Source of the DNA: Flavobacterium sp. Sd200 | GTDB taxonomy: Bacteria; Bacteroidota; Bacteroidia; Flavobacteriales; Flavobacteriaceae | Assembly: GCF_009826935.1 (NCBI RefSeq) | Contig: NZ_WUMN01000004.1 | Location: 186,001 to 250,000, forward strand | Direction: 5' to 3' | Length of the DNA stretch: 64,000 nt | Part shown: positions 8,130 to 16,931 of the stretch, piece after piece | Layout: each line of letters starts with the position of its first letter | Numbering within the stretch: position 1 is the stretch's first letter | Program-made: the position numbers and the translations under genes | Notes under the pieces: model-generated | The model's database searches: none | What the model saw: the letters and a program-made list of their open reading frames with translations, nothing else | Told to the model about the DNA's origin: nothing

Positions 8130-8888
8130 ATGCTTGCAACTGTAAACGGCTATAACTTTGATCTTTTACATCCTATAGATATTTCGCTGCCCCTAACTGC
8201 AAACGGCAGCAATCCTATTGCCTGGTATTTAGACCAGCCACAAATAGAGCCTGTAACTATGGGTAGTTGGGTTGGTAAAGTATCGGAAGGATCTTCTACC
8301 AATTTCAATAACATACAGTTCAATCCCCATGCGCATGGTACACACACCGAATGCTTGGGACATATTACCAAAGAATTTTACAGTGTTAACCGCGCCTTAA
8401 AGCGATTCTTTTTTGTAGCTGAACTCATTTCGGTTACGCCTGAATCTGTTGACAACGACCTTATAATTACCCGATCTCAAATTGAGAGTGCTCTTAATGG
8501 AAAGTCTCCCGAGGCGATTGTAATACGCACGCTGCCGAATAATAACGCTAAGCAGCATAAAAACTACAGTAACAGCAATCCGCCTTATCTGGAAGAAGCT
8601 GCGGCAACATATATCAGAGAGTTAGGAATTGAACATTTACTGATAGACCTGCCCAGTGTAGATAAAGAAAAAGACGACGGCCTGCTATTAGCTCATAAAG
8701 CTTTTTGGAATGTTAAAGATGTAAATAATCTTAATGCCGATGCCCGTCACAGTGCTACCATTACCGAAATGGTTTTTATACCCGATACAGTTTTAGACGG
8801 AACCTATTTGCTCAACCTGCAAATTGCGAGTTTTGAGAATGATGCCAGTCCGAGTAAACCGATTTTGTATAGTGTGTTGGATTTTTAG
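8130..8888 (+). CDS. Cyclase family protein (kynurenine formamidase-like fold)
   Basis: A 252-residue protein of the cyclase / arylformamidase family. The metal-binding signature HxGTHxExxxH is visible at residues 69-78 (HGTHTECLGH), with Glu at the position where many members have Asp. N- and C-terminal parts fit the family (DISLPL near residue 17). The substrate could be an N-formyl or lactam compound; no tryptophan-catabolism genes are nearby. It ends 4 nt before the convergent GNAT gene's stop. Confidence 0.8.
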   Translation: MLATVNGYNFDLLHPIDISLPLTANGSNPIAWYLDQPQIEPVTMGSWVGKVSEGSSTNFNNIQFNPHAHGTHTECLGHITKEFYSVNRALKRFFFVAELISVTPESVDNDLIITRSQIESALNGKSPEAIVIRTLPNNNAKQHKNYSNSNPPYLEEAAATYIRELGIEHLLIDLPSVDKEKDDGLLLAHKAFWNVKDVNNLNADARHSATITEMVFIPDTVLDGTYLLNLQIASFENDASPSKPILYSVLDF

Positions 8889-9379
8889 AGTATTAGGGTG
8901 GTGTTTAATTTCTTTTCCATGTAAACCGGATTGTCTAAAGGGTTGTAGCAGTAAGCCTCAATTTCATAAAATCCCATTTTTTTATATAGGTTTATTGCTG
9001 CTGCCATTTCTTTAACGCTGTCCAACCGAATGGATTGGTAACCCAATTCTGCTGCGGCTTCAATAGCAAGTTCCATTAGTTTTTTTCCAAGTTTTAGGCT
9101 TCTGTATTCAGGTTTAACATAAAGCCGCTTTACTTCGCCAATATTCTCTTCTAATTTTCTAACGCCCACACAACCCACAGCTATATTTTGATAATAACAT
9201 AATAGCGCAACACCTTCGGGTGAAGCATACTTTTGGGGTACAGTCATAAGTTCTTTTTCAAAATCCTGAAAGTCTAACGAAAAGTTTAATGAGTTTCCAT
9301 ACTCCCTAAATAGTTCTTTAATGGTCTCAAATTCTTCGGGAGTAGTGGCCTTTATAAATTTTATATCCGCTATAGTCAT
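8885..9379 (-). CDS. GNAT family N-acetyltransferase
   Basis: A 164-residue acetyltransferase of the GCN5-related family. The acetyl-CoA pyrophosphate loop reads RSLKLGKKLM (about residues 94-103), preceded by the beta-4 strand GEVKRLYVKPEYR. The acceptor is unknown. Its ATG overlaps the MarR stop codon as ATGA, so the two are translationally coupled and probably functionally linked. Confidence 0.9.
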   Translation of the reverse strand: MTIADIKFIKATTPEEFETIKELFREYGNSLNFSLDFQDFEKELMTVPQKYASPEGVALLCYYQNIAVGCVGVRKLEENIGEVKRLYVKPEYRSLKLGKKLMELAIEAAAELGYQSIRLDSVKEMAAAINLYKKMGFYEIEAYCYNPLDNPVYMEKKLNTTLIL

Positions 9380-9807
9380 TTCTTTTTACTTAGTAGTGTT
9401 TTTAATTCAACTGTCAGTTCGCTAAACCGCTCTTTTTCCTCTTCATTTAAATTGCTCAGCAGTGTTATTATCTGGTCATCTGAACGCTTTTCAATTTGTT
9501 GTACTAATTGTAAACCCTCCTGGGTTAACTCAAGTATAAATATCCTTTTATCGGTAATATCCTTTTTTTTGGATACAATTTTGTCCTTTAAAAGTTTTGT
9601 AATAATCCTGCTGGTATATCCTTCATCTAATGATAGTGTTTCTGTAATACTCTTTGCAGATGTTGAACCTGCCGAATTAATTTCGTAAACAATCCTTAGT
9701 TCTGTTAAAGAATAATTTAAATGAAGTGCATCTCTATTCAATACCCCCAAAAGGTTTACATATAGCCTGTTGAATTCCCGGATATTGTTTATAGTTGATT
9801 TTTTCAT
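9376..9807 (-). CDS. MarR family transcriptional regulator
   Basis: A 143-residue winged-helix repressor. The recognition-helix region (TSAKSITETLSLDEGYTSRIITKLLKDKIV) and wing (KKKDITDKRIFILELT) are typical of MarR proteins. The gene leads a two-gene operon with the GNAT acetyltransferase (ATGA overlap). A perfect 43-bp palindrome lies 8 nt upstream of its ATG, between it and the divergent MmcQ/YjbR gene, and is the obvious candidate operator. The effector is unknown. Confidence 0.9.
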   Translation of the reverse strand: MKKSTINNIREFNRLYVNLLGVLNRDALHLNYSLTELRIVYEINSAGSTSAKSITETLSLDEGYTSRIITKLLKDKIVSKKKDITDKRIFILELTQEGLQLVQQIEKRSDDQIITLLSNLNEEEKERFSELTVELKTLLSKKK

Positions 9808-9814
9808 GAGACAA

Positions 9815-9857
9815 ACTTATGTAATTTACTTGACTAAGTCAAGTAAATTACATAAGT
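9815..9857. promoter_or_regulatory. Perfect 43-bp palindrome, probable MarR operator
   Basis: Two 21-bp arms (9815-9835 and 9837-9857) are exact reverse complements around one central base. The centre reads TTACTTGACT-A-AGTCAAGTAA, the length and half-site style of MarR operators. It sits between marR and the divergent MmcQ gene and ends 9 nt before the latter's -7 element. Confidence 0.75.
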
Positions 9858-9865
9858 GAAGTAGT

Positions 9866-9873
9866 TAAATTTG
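9866..9873 (+). promoter_or_regulatory. -7 element TAAATTTG of the MmcQ/YjbR gene
   Basis: This exact TAnnTTTG match lies immediately downstream of the palindrome, so a protein bound there would cover the -33 region. The start site then falls near 9880, ahead of the ATG at 9898. Confidence 0.55.
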
Positions 9874-9897
9874 TATGACAAGCACTATATTAACAAT

Positions 9898-10254
9898 ATG
9901 ACTATTCAGGATTTCTACGATTTTTGCCTTGCTAAAAAGGGTGTAACGGAGCATTTTCCGTTTGATGAAGATACGCTGGTATTTAAAGTGGGAGGCAAGG
10001 TATTTGCCCTGAGCTCACTGAGTAATTGGGAGAACAATATACCTGCCGTTAACCTAAAGTGCGACCCCGATAGGGCGGAGGAACTTCGTGAAGAATATGA
10101 AGGTATTAAACCCGGGTACCACATGAGCAAAAAGCACTGGAACACGGTAGCAATAAACAGCGATGTGCAGCCAAAACTGTTACAGGAACTTATTACTCAC
10201 TCGTATGAGTTGGTATATAACAGCCTAACCAAAAAGGTTAGGGAGAGTATATAG
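9898..10254 (+). CDS. MmcQ/YjbR family DNA-binding protein
   Basis: A 118-residue protein of the MmcQ/YjbR (CyaY-like fold) family. It has the typical N-terminus (MTIQDFYDFCLAKKGVTEHFPFDEDTLVFKV shape), a middle NLKCDP strand and a C-terminal GYHMSKKHWNTV segment. The family folds like a DNA-binding domain but has no established enzymatic role. ATG at 9898 lies downstream of the -7 element; the frame extends upstream to 9871 only through the promoter. It is divergent from marR and probably under the same operator. Confidence 0.85.
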   Translation: MTIQDFYDFCLAKKGVTEHFPFDEDTLVFKVGGKVFALSSLSNWENNIPAVNLKCDPDRAEELREEYEGIKPGYHMSKKHWNTVAINSDVQPKLLQELITHSYELVYNSLTKKVRESI

Positions 10255-10302
10255 ATTTTGAGTGATCATTTAATTGATAAAAAGTAATAGTAGAATAAAT
10301 TA

Positions 10303-10325
10303 GTGGGAATTTGTGAAATTAGTGT
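10303..10325. repeat. Half copy of an intergenic repeat (AATTTGTGAAATTAGTG)
   Basis: This short intergenic sequence matches one arm of the inverted repeat at 37945-38023 and another half copy at 52979-53006. It belongs to a dispersed palindromic family. Confidence 0.45.
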
Positions 10326-10344
10326 CTTCTTTATATGCTAAAAA

Positions 10345-10379
10345 CAAAAACGCCCTTTCTGAATTCACAGAAAAGACGT
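10345..10379 (-). terminator. Terminator of the xylBA operon
   Basis: On the minus strand a 12-bp stem with wobble pairs (10379-10368 with 10361-10350) and a 6-nt loop is followed by TTTTTGTTTTT. Confidence 0.65.
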
Positions 10380-10408
10380 CTTTTATAAAGTAACCAAACT
10401 TTTTAAAA

Positions 10409-11731
10409 TTAATAAGCGTTCGCAATAATTTGCTCAAACAGTTCCTGCCTGCCGCTGATTTGTTTGGGCTCGCCGTTTTGGCGTGCATAAGCATTCAGGT
10501 CTTCAAGGGTTAGTTTGCCGTTTTCAAACTCAGATCCTTTACCGCCATCAAACGATGCATAACGCTCTGTGCGAAGCTGTGTGTAGTTCGTTTTTGTAAG
10601 GATATAATCAGCACTGATTAAACCGCGTGCAAAAATATCCATACCACTAATGTGTGCAATAAATTTATCTTCAAGGTCGGTAGAGTTACGGCGCACTTTG
10701 GCATCAAAGTTAATACCGCCTCCCTGTAATCCTCCAGCCTGAAGGAAAACAAGCATGGCCTGTGTAGCCTCGTAGATGTCGATAGGAAACTGGTCCGTAT
10801 CCCAGCCGTTTTGGTAGTCACCACGGTTAGCATCCAAAGATCCCAGCATGCCTGCATTGGCAGCTATCTGCATTTCGTGCTCAAACGTGTGGCCTGCAAG
10901 TGTGGCGTGGTTAACCTCAAGGTTTAGTTTAAAATCATCCTGAAGATTATATTTATTAAGGAAACCAATACAGGTTGCAGCATCAAAATCATACTGGTGT
11001 TTCATTGGTTCCATTGGTTTAGGCTCTATAAGGAAGTTTCCTGTAAAGCCCTGGCTTCTTGCATAATCCCTGCAAATGGTAAGGAACTGAGCTAAATGGT
11101 CCTGCTCACGCTGAATATCGGTATTAAGCAAGCTCATGTAGCCTTCGCGTCCACCCCAAAAAACGTAGTTCTCGCCGCCTAATGCAATAGTTGCATCAAT
11201 GGCAATTTTTGCCTGAGCACCTGCATAGGCAACCACATCAAAATTAGGGTTTGTAGAGGCGCCGTTCATGTAACGTGGATTGCTAAACAGGTTAGAAGTA
11301 CCCCAAAGCAGTTTAATGCCTGTCTCGTCCTGTTTTTCTTTAGCATAGGCTACAACGGCTTTTACACGCTGCTCGAATTCTTCAAGGGTTGGGGCTTCGT
11401 CTACCAAATCTACATCATGAAAACAGTAGTACGGGATGCCCAGTTTTTCCATAAATTCAAAACCGGCATCCAGTTTATCTTTAGCGCGTGCAACGGCATC
11501 TTCGTTGCTGTTCCATGCATGTGTTTCAGTACCCGGTCCAAAAGGGTCGTTACCGGTATTGCATAGGGTATGCCACCATGCCATGGCAAATTTAAAATGT
11601 TCTTTCAGGGTTTTGCCTGCTACAACGCGGTTCTCATCATACCATTTAAAAGCAAGTGGATTTTGGCTGTCGCGGCCTTCAAATTTTATCTTGTCTACAG
11701 TTTTAAAGTAGGCTTGTTTTGTTGTACTCAT
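10409..11731 (-). CDS. xylA: Xylose isomerase
   Basis: A 440-residue class II xylose isomerase, the usual length for this group. It converts D-xylose to D-xylulose using two divalent metals. The active-site region FHDVDLVDE gives H105 and D108. The [27 protein letters not shown] and [13 protein letters not shown] segments carry the metal-binding Glu, Asp and His residues. The start is ATG at 11731; a longer frame to 11746 needs a TTG. The gene overlaps the end of xylB by 29 nt, so the two are cotranscribed and likely coupled. Confidence 0.97.
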   Translation of the reverse strand: MSTTKQAYFKTVDKIKFEGRDSQNPLAFKWYDENRVVAGKTLKEHFKFAMAWWHTLCNTGNDPFGPGTETHAWNSNEDAVARAKDKLDAGFEFMEKLGIPYYCFHDVDLVDEAPTLEEFEQRVKAVVAYAKEKQDETGIKLLWGTSNLFSNPRYMNGASTNPNFDVVAYAGAQAKIAIDATIALGGENYVFWGGREGYMSLLNTDIQREQDHLAQFLTICRDYARSQGFTGNFLIEPKPMEPMKHQYDFDAATCIGFLNKYNLQDDFKLNLEVNHATLAGHTFEHEMQIAANAGMLGSLDANRGDYQNGWDTDQFPIDIYEATQAMLVFLQAGGLQGGGINFDAKVRRNSTDLEDKFIAHISGMDIFARGLISADYILTKTNYTQLRTERYASFDGGKGSEFENGKLTLEDLNAYARQNGEPKQISGRQELFEQIIANAY

Positions 11732-13232
11732 TTTGTTTATTTTCAATATTAAGATTTAACTTCCATTCGTTATAAATATCGCCATAACGGTTTGTTAGCT
11801 GTTGGTTTGGTTCTATACGCTCCAGGCATTGCAGGCTGCTGAATGTTTCGTCTATAGAGCTGTAAAAACCAAAACCGTAGGCTGCACCACGGGCTGCACC
11901 ATCGGCTCCGGCAGTGTTGTATAGCTCTACTGTAGTTTGGGTGGTATTGGCAAAAACCTCCCTGAAAACCGGGCTCAGGAAAAGATTTGCCTTACCGGCA
12001 CGCACCACATTTCCTCCGGCGCCAATTTCTTTCATTATATCAAAGCCATAGTTCATGGCAAACACAATACCCTCGCAGGCAGCACGAACCAATTCGGGCG
12101 ATTGATGTATATTAAAGTTGAGGTTTTGTATACCGGAGAAAGCAGGCTTGTTGTTAAATATGCGCTCTACGCCATTACCAAACGGATAAAAACGCAATCC
12201 TTTACTGCCGGGTTCTGCTTTTGCAGCTTCGGTATTTAATTTATCATAAGATATAAGGCCGTTCTCATTACCAATAGAAGTTATTTTGCGAAGCCACTGG
12301 TATAAAATGCCCGAACCGTTTATGCACAGCAATACACCGTTGCGTTTTTTGCCATCAGCATCGTTTACATGTAAAAATGTGTTTACGCGGTTGTTAGGGT
12401 CGTAAGCATCTTTCTCGGTAACCGAATATATAACGGCCGATGTTCCTGCTGTTGTAGCAATTTCGCCCGGTTTAAGTACGTTTAACGAAAGCGCATTGTT
12501 AGGCTGGTCTCCGGCACGGTAGGTTATTTTTGTGTCGGGGCTAAGACCAAGTTCTGTAGCAATAGCTGCATTTACAGTAGCCTGGTTACCAAAGCTTGGC
12601 ACAATTTCAGGAATTAAGGTTGCAGGCAAGCCCATAGCATCTAATATTTCTATAGCAAGGCGACCTTCGGAAAAGTTCCACAAAGCAGCCTCCGACAGTC
12701 CTGATGTGCTTGTTTGTGCCACCCCCGATAGTTTTGCGGCAATAAAATCGCCGGGCAGCATCATATGGGCAGCCTTTGCAAAAACTTCAGGCTCATTATT
12801 TTTTACCCATTTAAGTTTAGAGGCTGTAAAGTTTCCGGGCGAGCCTAATATTTGTCTTTGGCTTGCAGAGTGTCCAATAAGGTCGTAGGCACCATTACCA
12901 ATTTCGGCTGCACGGCTGTCGCACCAAATAATAGAAGGCCTTACAGGGTTAAGATTAGCATCTGTAAGCACCAATCCATGCATTTGGTAGGCAATGCCAA
13001 TAGCGGCAATTTTTTTAAGGTCTACTTTATGTTTGTTGCCAAGCGCATGAATACCTGTTTTTATATAAGCCCACCATTGGTCGGGGTTTTGCTCTGCCCA
13101 GCCAAACTGTGGGGCAATTATATCCATTTCAAAATCGGGCACGCTTATCGATGCAATGGTCGTACCACTCTCTGCATCAAACACCGATAGTTTTATAGAC
13201 GAGCTGCCTAAATCTATTCCTAAAAATAACAT
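11703..13232 (-). CDS. xylB: Xylulokinase
   Basis: A 509-residue FGGY-family carbohydrate kinase. The N-terminal phosphate loop [11 protein letters not shown] (residues ~4-14), the substrate MHGLVL segment near residue 80, the catalytic Asp in [10 protein letters not shown] and the C-terminal adenosine-binding part ([14 protein letters not shown]) are all present. It phosphorylates D-xylulose for the pentose phosphate pathway. It is first in a leftward operon with xylA. The upstream region carries a promoter and a perfect inverted repeat. Confidence 0.95.
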   Translation of the reverse strand: MLFLGIDLGSSSIKLSVFDAESGTTIASISVPDFEMDIIAPQFGWAEQNPDQWWAYIKTGIHALGNKHKVDLKKIAAIGIAYQMHGLVLTDANLNPVRPSIIWCDSRAAEIGNGAYDLIGHSASQRQILGSPGNFTASKLKWVKNNEPEVFAKAAHMMLPGDFIAAKLSGVAQTSTSGLSEAALWNFSEGRLAIEILDAMGLPATLIPEIVPSFGNQATVNAAIATELGLSPDTKITYRAGDQPNNALSLNVLKPGEIATTAGTSAVIYSVTEKDAYDPNNRVNTFLHVNDADGKKRNGVLLCINGSGILYQWLRKITSIGNENGLISYDKLNTEAAKAEPGSKGLRFYPFGNGVERIFNNKPAFSGIQNLNFNIHQSPELVRAACEGIVFAMNYGFDIMKEIGAGGNVVRAGKANLFLSPVFREVFANTTQTTVELYNTAGADGAARGAAYGFGFYSSIDETFSSLQCLERIEPNQQLTNRYGDIYNEWKLNLNIENKQNEYNKTSLL

Positions 13233-13265
13233 AGTCTTTAATTTAACTTATGGTTAATTAGACTA

Positions 13266-13297
13266 CAAGTGTAGGCATTAATTTTTATATCCGCAAA
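13266..13297 (-). promoter_or_regulatory. Candidate promoter of xylBA
   Basis: On the minus strand TTTG (13297-13294) is followed after 20 bases by TACACTTG (13273-13266), one mismatch from TAnnTTTG. The predicted start lies about 27 nt before the xylB ATG. Confidence 0.45.
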
Positions 13298-13301
13298 TAT
13301 T

Positions 13302-13320
13302 ATTTTACAGATTGTAAAAT
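13302..13320. promoter_or_regulatory. Inverted repeat ATTTTACA-GAT-TGTAAAAT upstream of xylB
   Basis: This perfect 8-bp inverted repeat with a 3-nt spacer lies four bases upstream of the candidate -33 element of xylB, between xylB and the regulator gene. It is a plausible operator for the adjacent GntR/LacI-type hybrid, but the assignment is inference. Confidence 0.45.
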
Positions 13321-13351
13321 TTTGTTAATTATCAGGTATAAAATATTTTGC

Positions 13352-14350
13352 CTAAAGTGAATGCCTTACGATCAGCCTGCTTTTATTTTCAACCTGTTCG
13401 CGGCTTTGATTCAGGATCATTTCGGCCAGTATTTTCCCCATAGCCATAAAATCGGTAGATATGGTAGTTATACCTTTTTCCACTACTTTTTTTAGTGGGG
13501 TGTCGTTATAAGATATTATGCCTACTTCCCTGCCAATTTTTAGGTGCTGTGCCTGTGCCTGCTCTATAACATTCACCAAATCACGGTCGTTAGGAATAAT
13601 ATATACATCGCCGGGGGTTATGGTGTGGTTTGCAAAATCGGGAATTATTTCGTGTTCAAAACCAAACGTTTGACAAAATTTTATAAAGCCCTGCTGCATT
13701 CCGGGAGGCTGTTTAAAATCGGGGAAAATAAGTATGAGTTTTTTGTATTTGCCCAGTTTTGGCCTGCCTTCGGCCAGTGCTTTATAAATATCGTTGCTAT
13801 GGTTTTGGTGTATAGAAGGGTAATCCTGCAACTCATCGTTGGTTTGGTCTAATATGTAAACATCGTTTTGGGGCAATGTTTTTATAATTCCGGCAACCCC
13901 TTTAAGAATAGTGGGCATAATTACATACTTGGTGTAATCGCCATTATTTTCATTTACCAGTTTTTTAAACACATCGAGACTAAAGTAGTGGAAAAAAATA
14001 TCTATTTGCCCATTGTTGCCTATGGTTTCCTTAAACGCGTTGTAAAGGTCTTCCTTAAAGGAATTGAACTCGTCGAATAATAAAAAAATACGCTGTTCAA
14101 AAGCAAACTCTTCACTTTTAATGTAGTATCCCTTACCTGCCCGAGAGTATATAATGCCCCGTTTTTTAAGTTCATCATAAGCCAGCAGCACAGTATCGCG
14201 GGATAGTGAGAATTCTAATGCAATTTTGTTTACAGAGGGCAGGTGGTCGCCACGTTTTAGCCGTTTTTCTGCAATGGCGGTTTCTATAGAGAGTATGATC
14301 TGCTTATACTTAGGCAGGCTTTTGAGCGGATCTATAGTAATTAGTTTCAT
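13352..14350 (-). CDS. GntR family regulator with LacI-type sugar-sensing domain
   Basis: A 332-residue hybrid regulator. Residues ~1-75 form a GntR winged helix (GDHLPSVNKIALEFSLSRDTVLLAYDELKKRGI). Residues ~85-332 resemble a periplasmic-binding-protein sensor of the LacI/GalR type (VGIISYNDTPLKKVVEKGITTISTDF near the C-terminus). Such hybrids in Bacteroidota usually sense a sugar. It lies between xylBA and galM-galK-galT-symporter, so it may control either or both; which sugar it binds cannot be told from sequence. Three ACTGGT direct repeats lie between it and galM. Confidence 0.85.
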   Translation of the reverse strand: MKLITIDPLKSLPKYKQIILSIETAIAEKRLKRGDHLPSVNKIALEFSLSRDTVLLAYDELKKRGIIYSRAGKGYYIKSEEFAFEQRIFLLFDEFNSFKEDLYNAFKETIGNNGQIDIFFHYFSLDVFKKLVNENNGDYTKYVIMPTILKGVAGIIKTLPQNDVYILDQTNDELQDYPSIHQNHSNDIYKALAEGRPKLGKYKKLILIFPDFKQPPGMQQGFIKFCQTFGFEHEIIPDFANHTITPGDVYIIPNDRDLVNVIEQAQAQHLKIGREVGIISYNDTPLKKVVEKGITTISTDFMAMGKILAEMILNQSREQVENKSRLIVRHSL

Positions 14351-14365
14351 AGCTACAACGTTTAA

Positions 14366-14404
14366 ACTGGTGGCTAAGATACAAAAACTGGTAGGTACTG
14401 GTAT
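14366..14404. promoter_or_regulatory. Three ACTGGT direct repeats between regulator and galM
   Basis: ACTGGTGG, ACTGGTAGG and ACTGGTATGG occur within 40 bp, just upstream of the galM -7 element (TACTTTTG, 14425-14432). The position suits an activator or repressor site of the divergent GntR/LacI hybrid. The repeats are seen; the role is inferred. Confidence 0.4.
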
Positions 14405-14454
14405 GGTTGATGTGTTTTAATTTTTACTTTTGCTGTGTAATTCATAAAAATCCC

Positions 14455-15507
14455 ATGGAAAAAAGCAATATTTCATATTTTACACCTAATTGCGTTACGA
14501 AATTATTTGGCACCCTGCCTAATGGTAAAGTCGTAGAAAGCTATACGCTTAGCAATGGTAAAGGTATGGAAGCTACTTTTATTAACTATGGGGCTACCAT
14601 TACGTCATTAAAAATTGTTGATGCTAAAGGGCAACCTGTAGATGTGGTTTTGGGCTTTAATGATATTGATGATTATATAGACTCCTTCAATTTGCCAAGT
14701 GCCCCATATTTTGGATCGGTAATTGGCCGTTATGCCGGACGCATAAACAATGGTACTTTTTCTATAGATGGAGAACAGCATGAGTTGAATAAAAATCACG
14801 GCATCCACACGCTTCATGGAGGTAACAGGGGCTTTGGCCGTGCTTTTTGGAAAATGAAGCAGTTGCAGGGCGGCAGCAGCCCATCTATAAAGTTCTCTTA
14901 TACAAGTCCTGATGGCGAAGAGAATTTTCCGGGTGAACTTAAAATTACCGTTACCTATAGGCTTACAGAAAACAATGAGCTGTTGGTAAAGTATAAAGCA
15001 GAATCTACTAAAGATACTGTTTTAAGTTTAACCCAGCACAGCTACTTTAATCTTGATGGGCACTCGCAAACGGTTGCGGGTCAAAAACTGGTTGTAAATG
15101 CTGATAAAGTGCTGGAAGTAAACCAGGATAGTATTCCTACCGGTAAGTTTATTGATGTTAAAGATACTGAGTTTGACTATAACAGCGCAGTCGATGCTCC
15201 ATTGAGCATTGACCGATCGTTCGTTTTAGAAAATGATACAGAACCTGCGGCTTCGCTATACAGTGAAAAAACAGGCTTAAAGATGACGGTTTACACCAAC
15301 CAGCCATCGGTACATATATATGTTGGGGGTAACTGTTTTGACAGTCTTAGAGGTAAAGACGGAGTTTCTTACCATACTACCAGCGGTATTTGCTTTGAAA
15401 CGCAAAACTACCCGGATGCGCCAAACCATGCGCATTTTCCGTCGGCGGTTTTAAGAAAAGGAGAGGTGTACAGGCGCAGCACAAAGTTTGCTTTTGAGGT
15501 GCTTTAA
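14455..15507 (+). CDS. galM: Aldose 1-epimerase (galactose mutarotase)
   Basis: A 350-residue galactose mutarotase, interconverting alpha and beta anomers so that galactokinase can use them. Family landmarks are GRYAGRINNG (residues ~85-95), the active-site NKNHGIHTLHGG stretch, LTQHSYFNLDGH with the catalytic His, and a C-terminal FETQNYPDAPNH containing the catalytic Glu. ATG at 14455 follows a TACTTTTG -7 element; longer frames start inside the promoter. It is first of the gal cluster, separated from galK by 239 nt. Confidence 0.93.
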   Translation: MEKSNISYFTPNCVTKLFGTLPNGKVVESYTLSNGKGMEATFINYGATITSLKIVDAKGQPVDVVLGFNDIDDYIDSFNLPSAPYFGSVIGRYAGRINNGTFSIDGEQHELNKNHGIHTLHGGNRGFGRAFWKMKQLQGGSSPSIKFSYTSPDGEENFPGELKITVTYRLTENNELLVKYKAESTKDTVLSLTQHSYFNLDGHSQTVAGQKLVVNADKVLEVNQDSIPTGKFIDVKDTEFDYNSAVDAPLSIDRSFVLENDTEPAASLYSEKTGLKMTVYTNQPSVHIYVGGNCFDSLRGKDGVSYHTTSGICFETQNYPDAPNHAHFPSAVLRKGEVYRRSTKFAFEVL

Positions 15508-15593
15508 AAATAGAATGTAGAGTAATTATTACATATTTTAAGTTTGGTTTAAAGGAGCAGTTGCCCGGTTTGTAATGTGTTAAACAACTTTTG

Positions 15594-15624
15594 CTTGCTG
15601 TTTAGGTTAGTTGGGTTAAGTTTG
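15594..15624 (+). promoter_or_regulatory. Candidate promoter for galK (TTG-N19-TAAGTTTG)
   Basis: CTTG (15594-15597) and TAAGTTTG (15617-15624) are 19 bases apart. The predicted transcript would carry a leader of about 115 nt before galK. A second TAAGTTTG occurs at 15539-15546. Confidence 0.45.
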
Positions 15625-15659
15625 GGTTTACACAAAAAGCTTAGTAAGCAAATAAACCG

Positions 15660-15726
15660 TTACAGGCCGGGAGCGGCGGCTCTGAAAAACAAAAAAGATA
15701 ACACAACGGCGCGCCCGCGCCTTTTA
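15660..15726 (+). other. GC-rich structured leader before galK
   Basis: This segment is far richer in G and C than its surroundings. GCCG/CGGC and GAGC/GCTC pairs at 15666-15682 overlap and exclude one another. A GGCGC-GCCC-GCGCC hairpin at 15708-15721 is followed by TTTT. The layout suggests a leader that could terminate or attenuate transcription about 25 nt before galK. No riboswitch family is recognised. Confidence 0.4.
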
Positions 15727-15746
15727 TATATAGCTGACCTAAAACC

Positions 15747-16931
15747 ATGAAAAAAAAATTAGTACAGTTGGTAACTACCAGCTTTAAAGAAAAGTTCAAT
15801 GCTGAACCGGCTCATATTTTCCTTTCGCCGGGACGTATAAATATTATAGGCGAACACGTAGATTATAACGATGGTTTTGTCCTTCCTGCCGCCATTAACA
15901 AATATGTTTGCTTTGCAGTGTCTGAAACAGAGAACGGCGAATGCAACCTTTATGCTAAAGACCTTGACGAAAGCTACAGCTTTAACCTTAACGACGATAT
16001 AAAACCTGTTGAACAAATGTGGGTAAACTTCTTTTTAGGGGTTTTATACCAACTAAAAGAAAGAGGTTTTGCCATGAAAGGCTTTAACATAAGCTTTAGC
16101 AGCACAGTGCCAATGGGTGCGGGATTATCTTCATCTGCGGCAGTAGAGTGTGGTTTTGGCTATGCACTAAATAAGATATTTAACCTTGGGTTGACTAAAC
16201 AGGATATAGCCCTGATAGGGCAAAAAGCTGAGCATACTTTTGTGGGTGTAAACTGCGGTATTATGGATCAGTTTGCCAGCGTATTCGGTAAAAAGAACCA
16301 TGTTATAAAATTAGACTGTAACACTTTAGAGTACGAATATCATAAGGCTGATTTTAAGGATTATGCCCTGTTGCTTTTAGACAGCAAAGTAAAGCATACA
16401 CACCTTACATCGGGCTATAACGATCGCAGGAACGAGGTAGAGAAAGGTCTTGCTATTCTTAAAGAGCACTATCCTGAAGTTAAAACATTCCGCGATCTTA
16501 ACGAAGAGCAGGTTACTGCCGTAAAAGAACAGCTTGGCGATGTTATATACCGTCGTTGCCTGTTTGTGGTAAGGGAAATTCAGCGTGTTTTAGATGCTGT
16601 TGCTGCCCTTGAAGACCAGGATTTTGTAAAGTTAGGCGAGCTTATGTATAAAACGCATGATGGCCTTAGTAAAAACTATGAGGTTAGCTGCGAGGAAATA
16701 GACTTTTTAGTAGACGCTGTGCGCAACGACGAAAATGTGATTGGCTCCCGTATGATGGGTGGTGGTTTTGGCGGTTGCTCTATCAACTTGGTTAAAAAAG
16801 AGGCTGTAGACGGACTTATAGAGCGCGTTAGCAAAGAGTACAAAGAAAAATACAATATTACGCTTAAGGCATACAAAGTAAAAGTAGCCAAAGGCACAAC
16901 CATTTATAAAGAACAACATGCAGGCATTTGA
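15747..16931 (+). CDS. galK: Galactokinase
   Basis: A 394-residue GHMP-family kinase that makes galactose 1-phosphate. The galactokinase signature GRINIIGEHVDY (residues 29-40), the ATP loop PMGAGLSSSAA (122-132), the catalytic Asp in CGIMDQFASVFG and the C-terminal GGGFGGCSINLV glycine loop are intact. Its stop overlaps the galT start by 14 nt, so galK and galT are coupled. Confidence 0.97.
   Translation: MKKKLVQLVTTSFKEKFNAEPAHIFLSPGRINIIGEHVDYNDGFVLPAAINKYVCFAVSETENGECNLYAKDLDESYSFNLNDDIKPVEQMWVNFFLGVLYQLKERGFAMKGFNISFSSTVPMGAGLSSSAAVECGFGYALNKIFNLGLTKQDIALIGQKAEHTFVGVNCGIMDQFASVFGKKNHVIKLDCNTLEYEYHKADFKDYALLLLDSKVKHTHLTSGYNDRRNEVEKGLAILKEHYPEVKTFRDLNEEQVTAVKEQLGDVIYRRCLFVVREIQRVLDAVAALEDQDFVKLGELMYKTHDGLSKNYEVSCEEIDFLVDAVRNDENVIGSRMMGGGFGGCSINLVKKEAVDGLIERVSKEYKEKYNITLKAYKVKVAKGTTIYKEQHAGI

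Noticed and set aside
15660..15726. Known riboswitch upstream of galK
   Set aside because: The stems do not match any riboswitch consensus I know, so only a structured leader is claimed.
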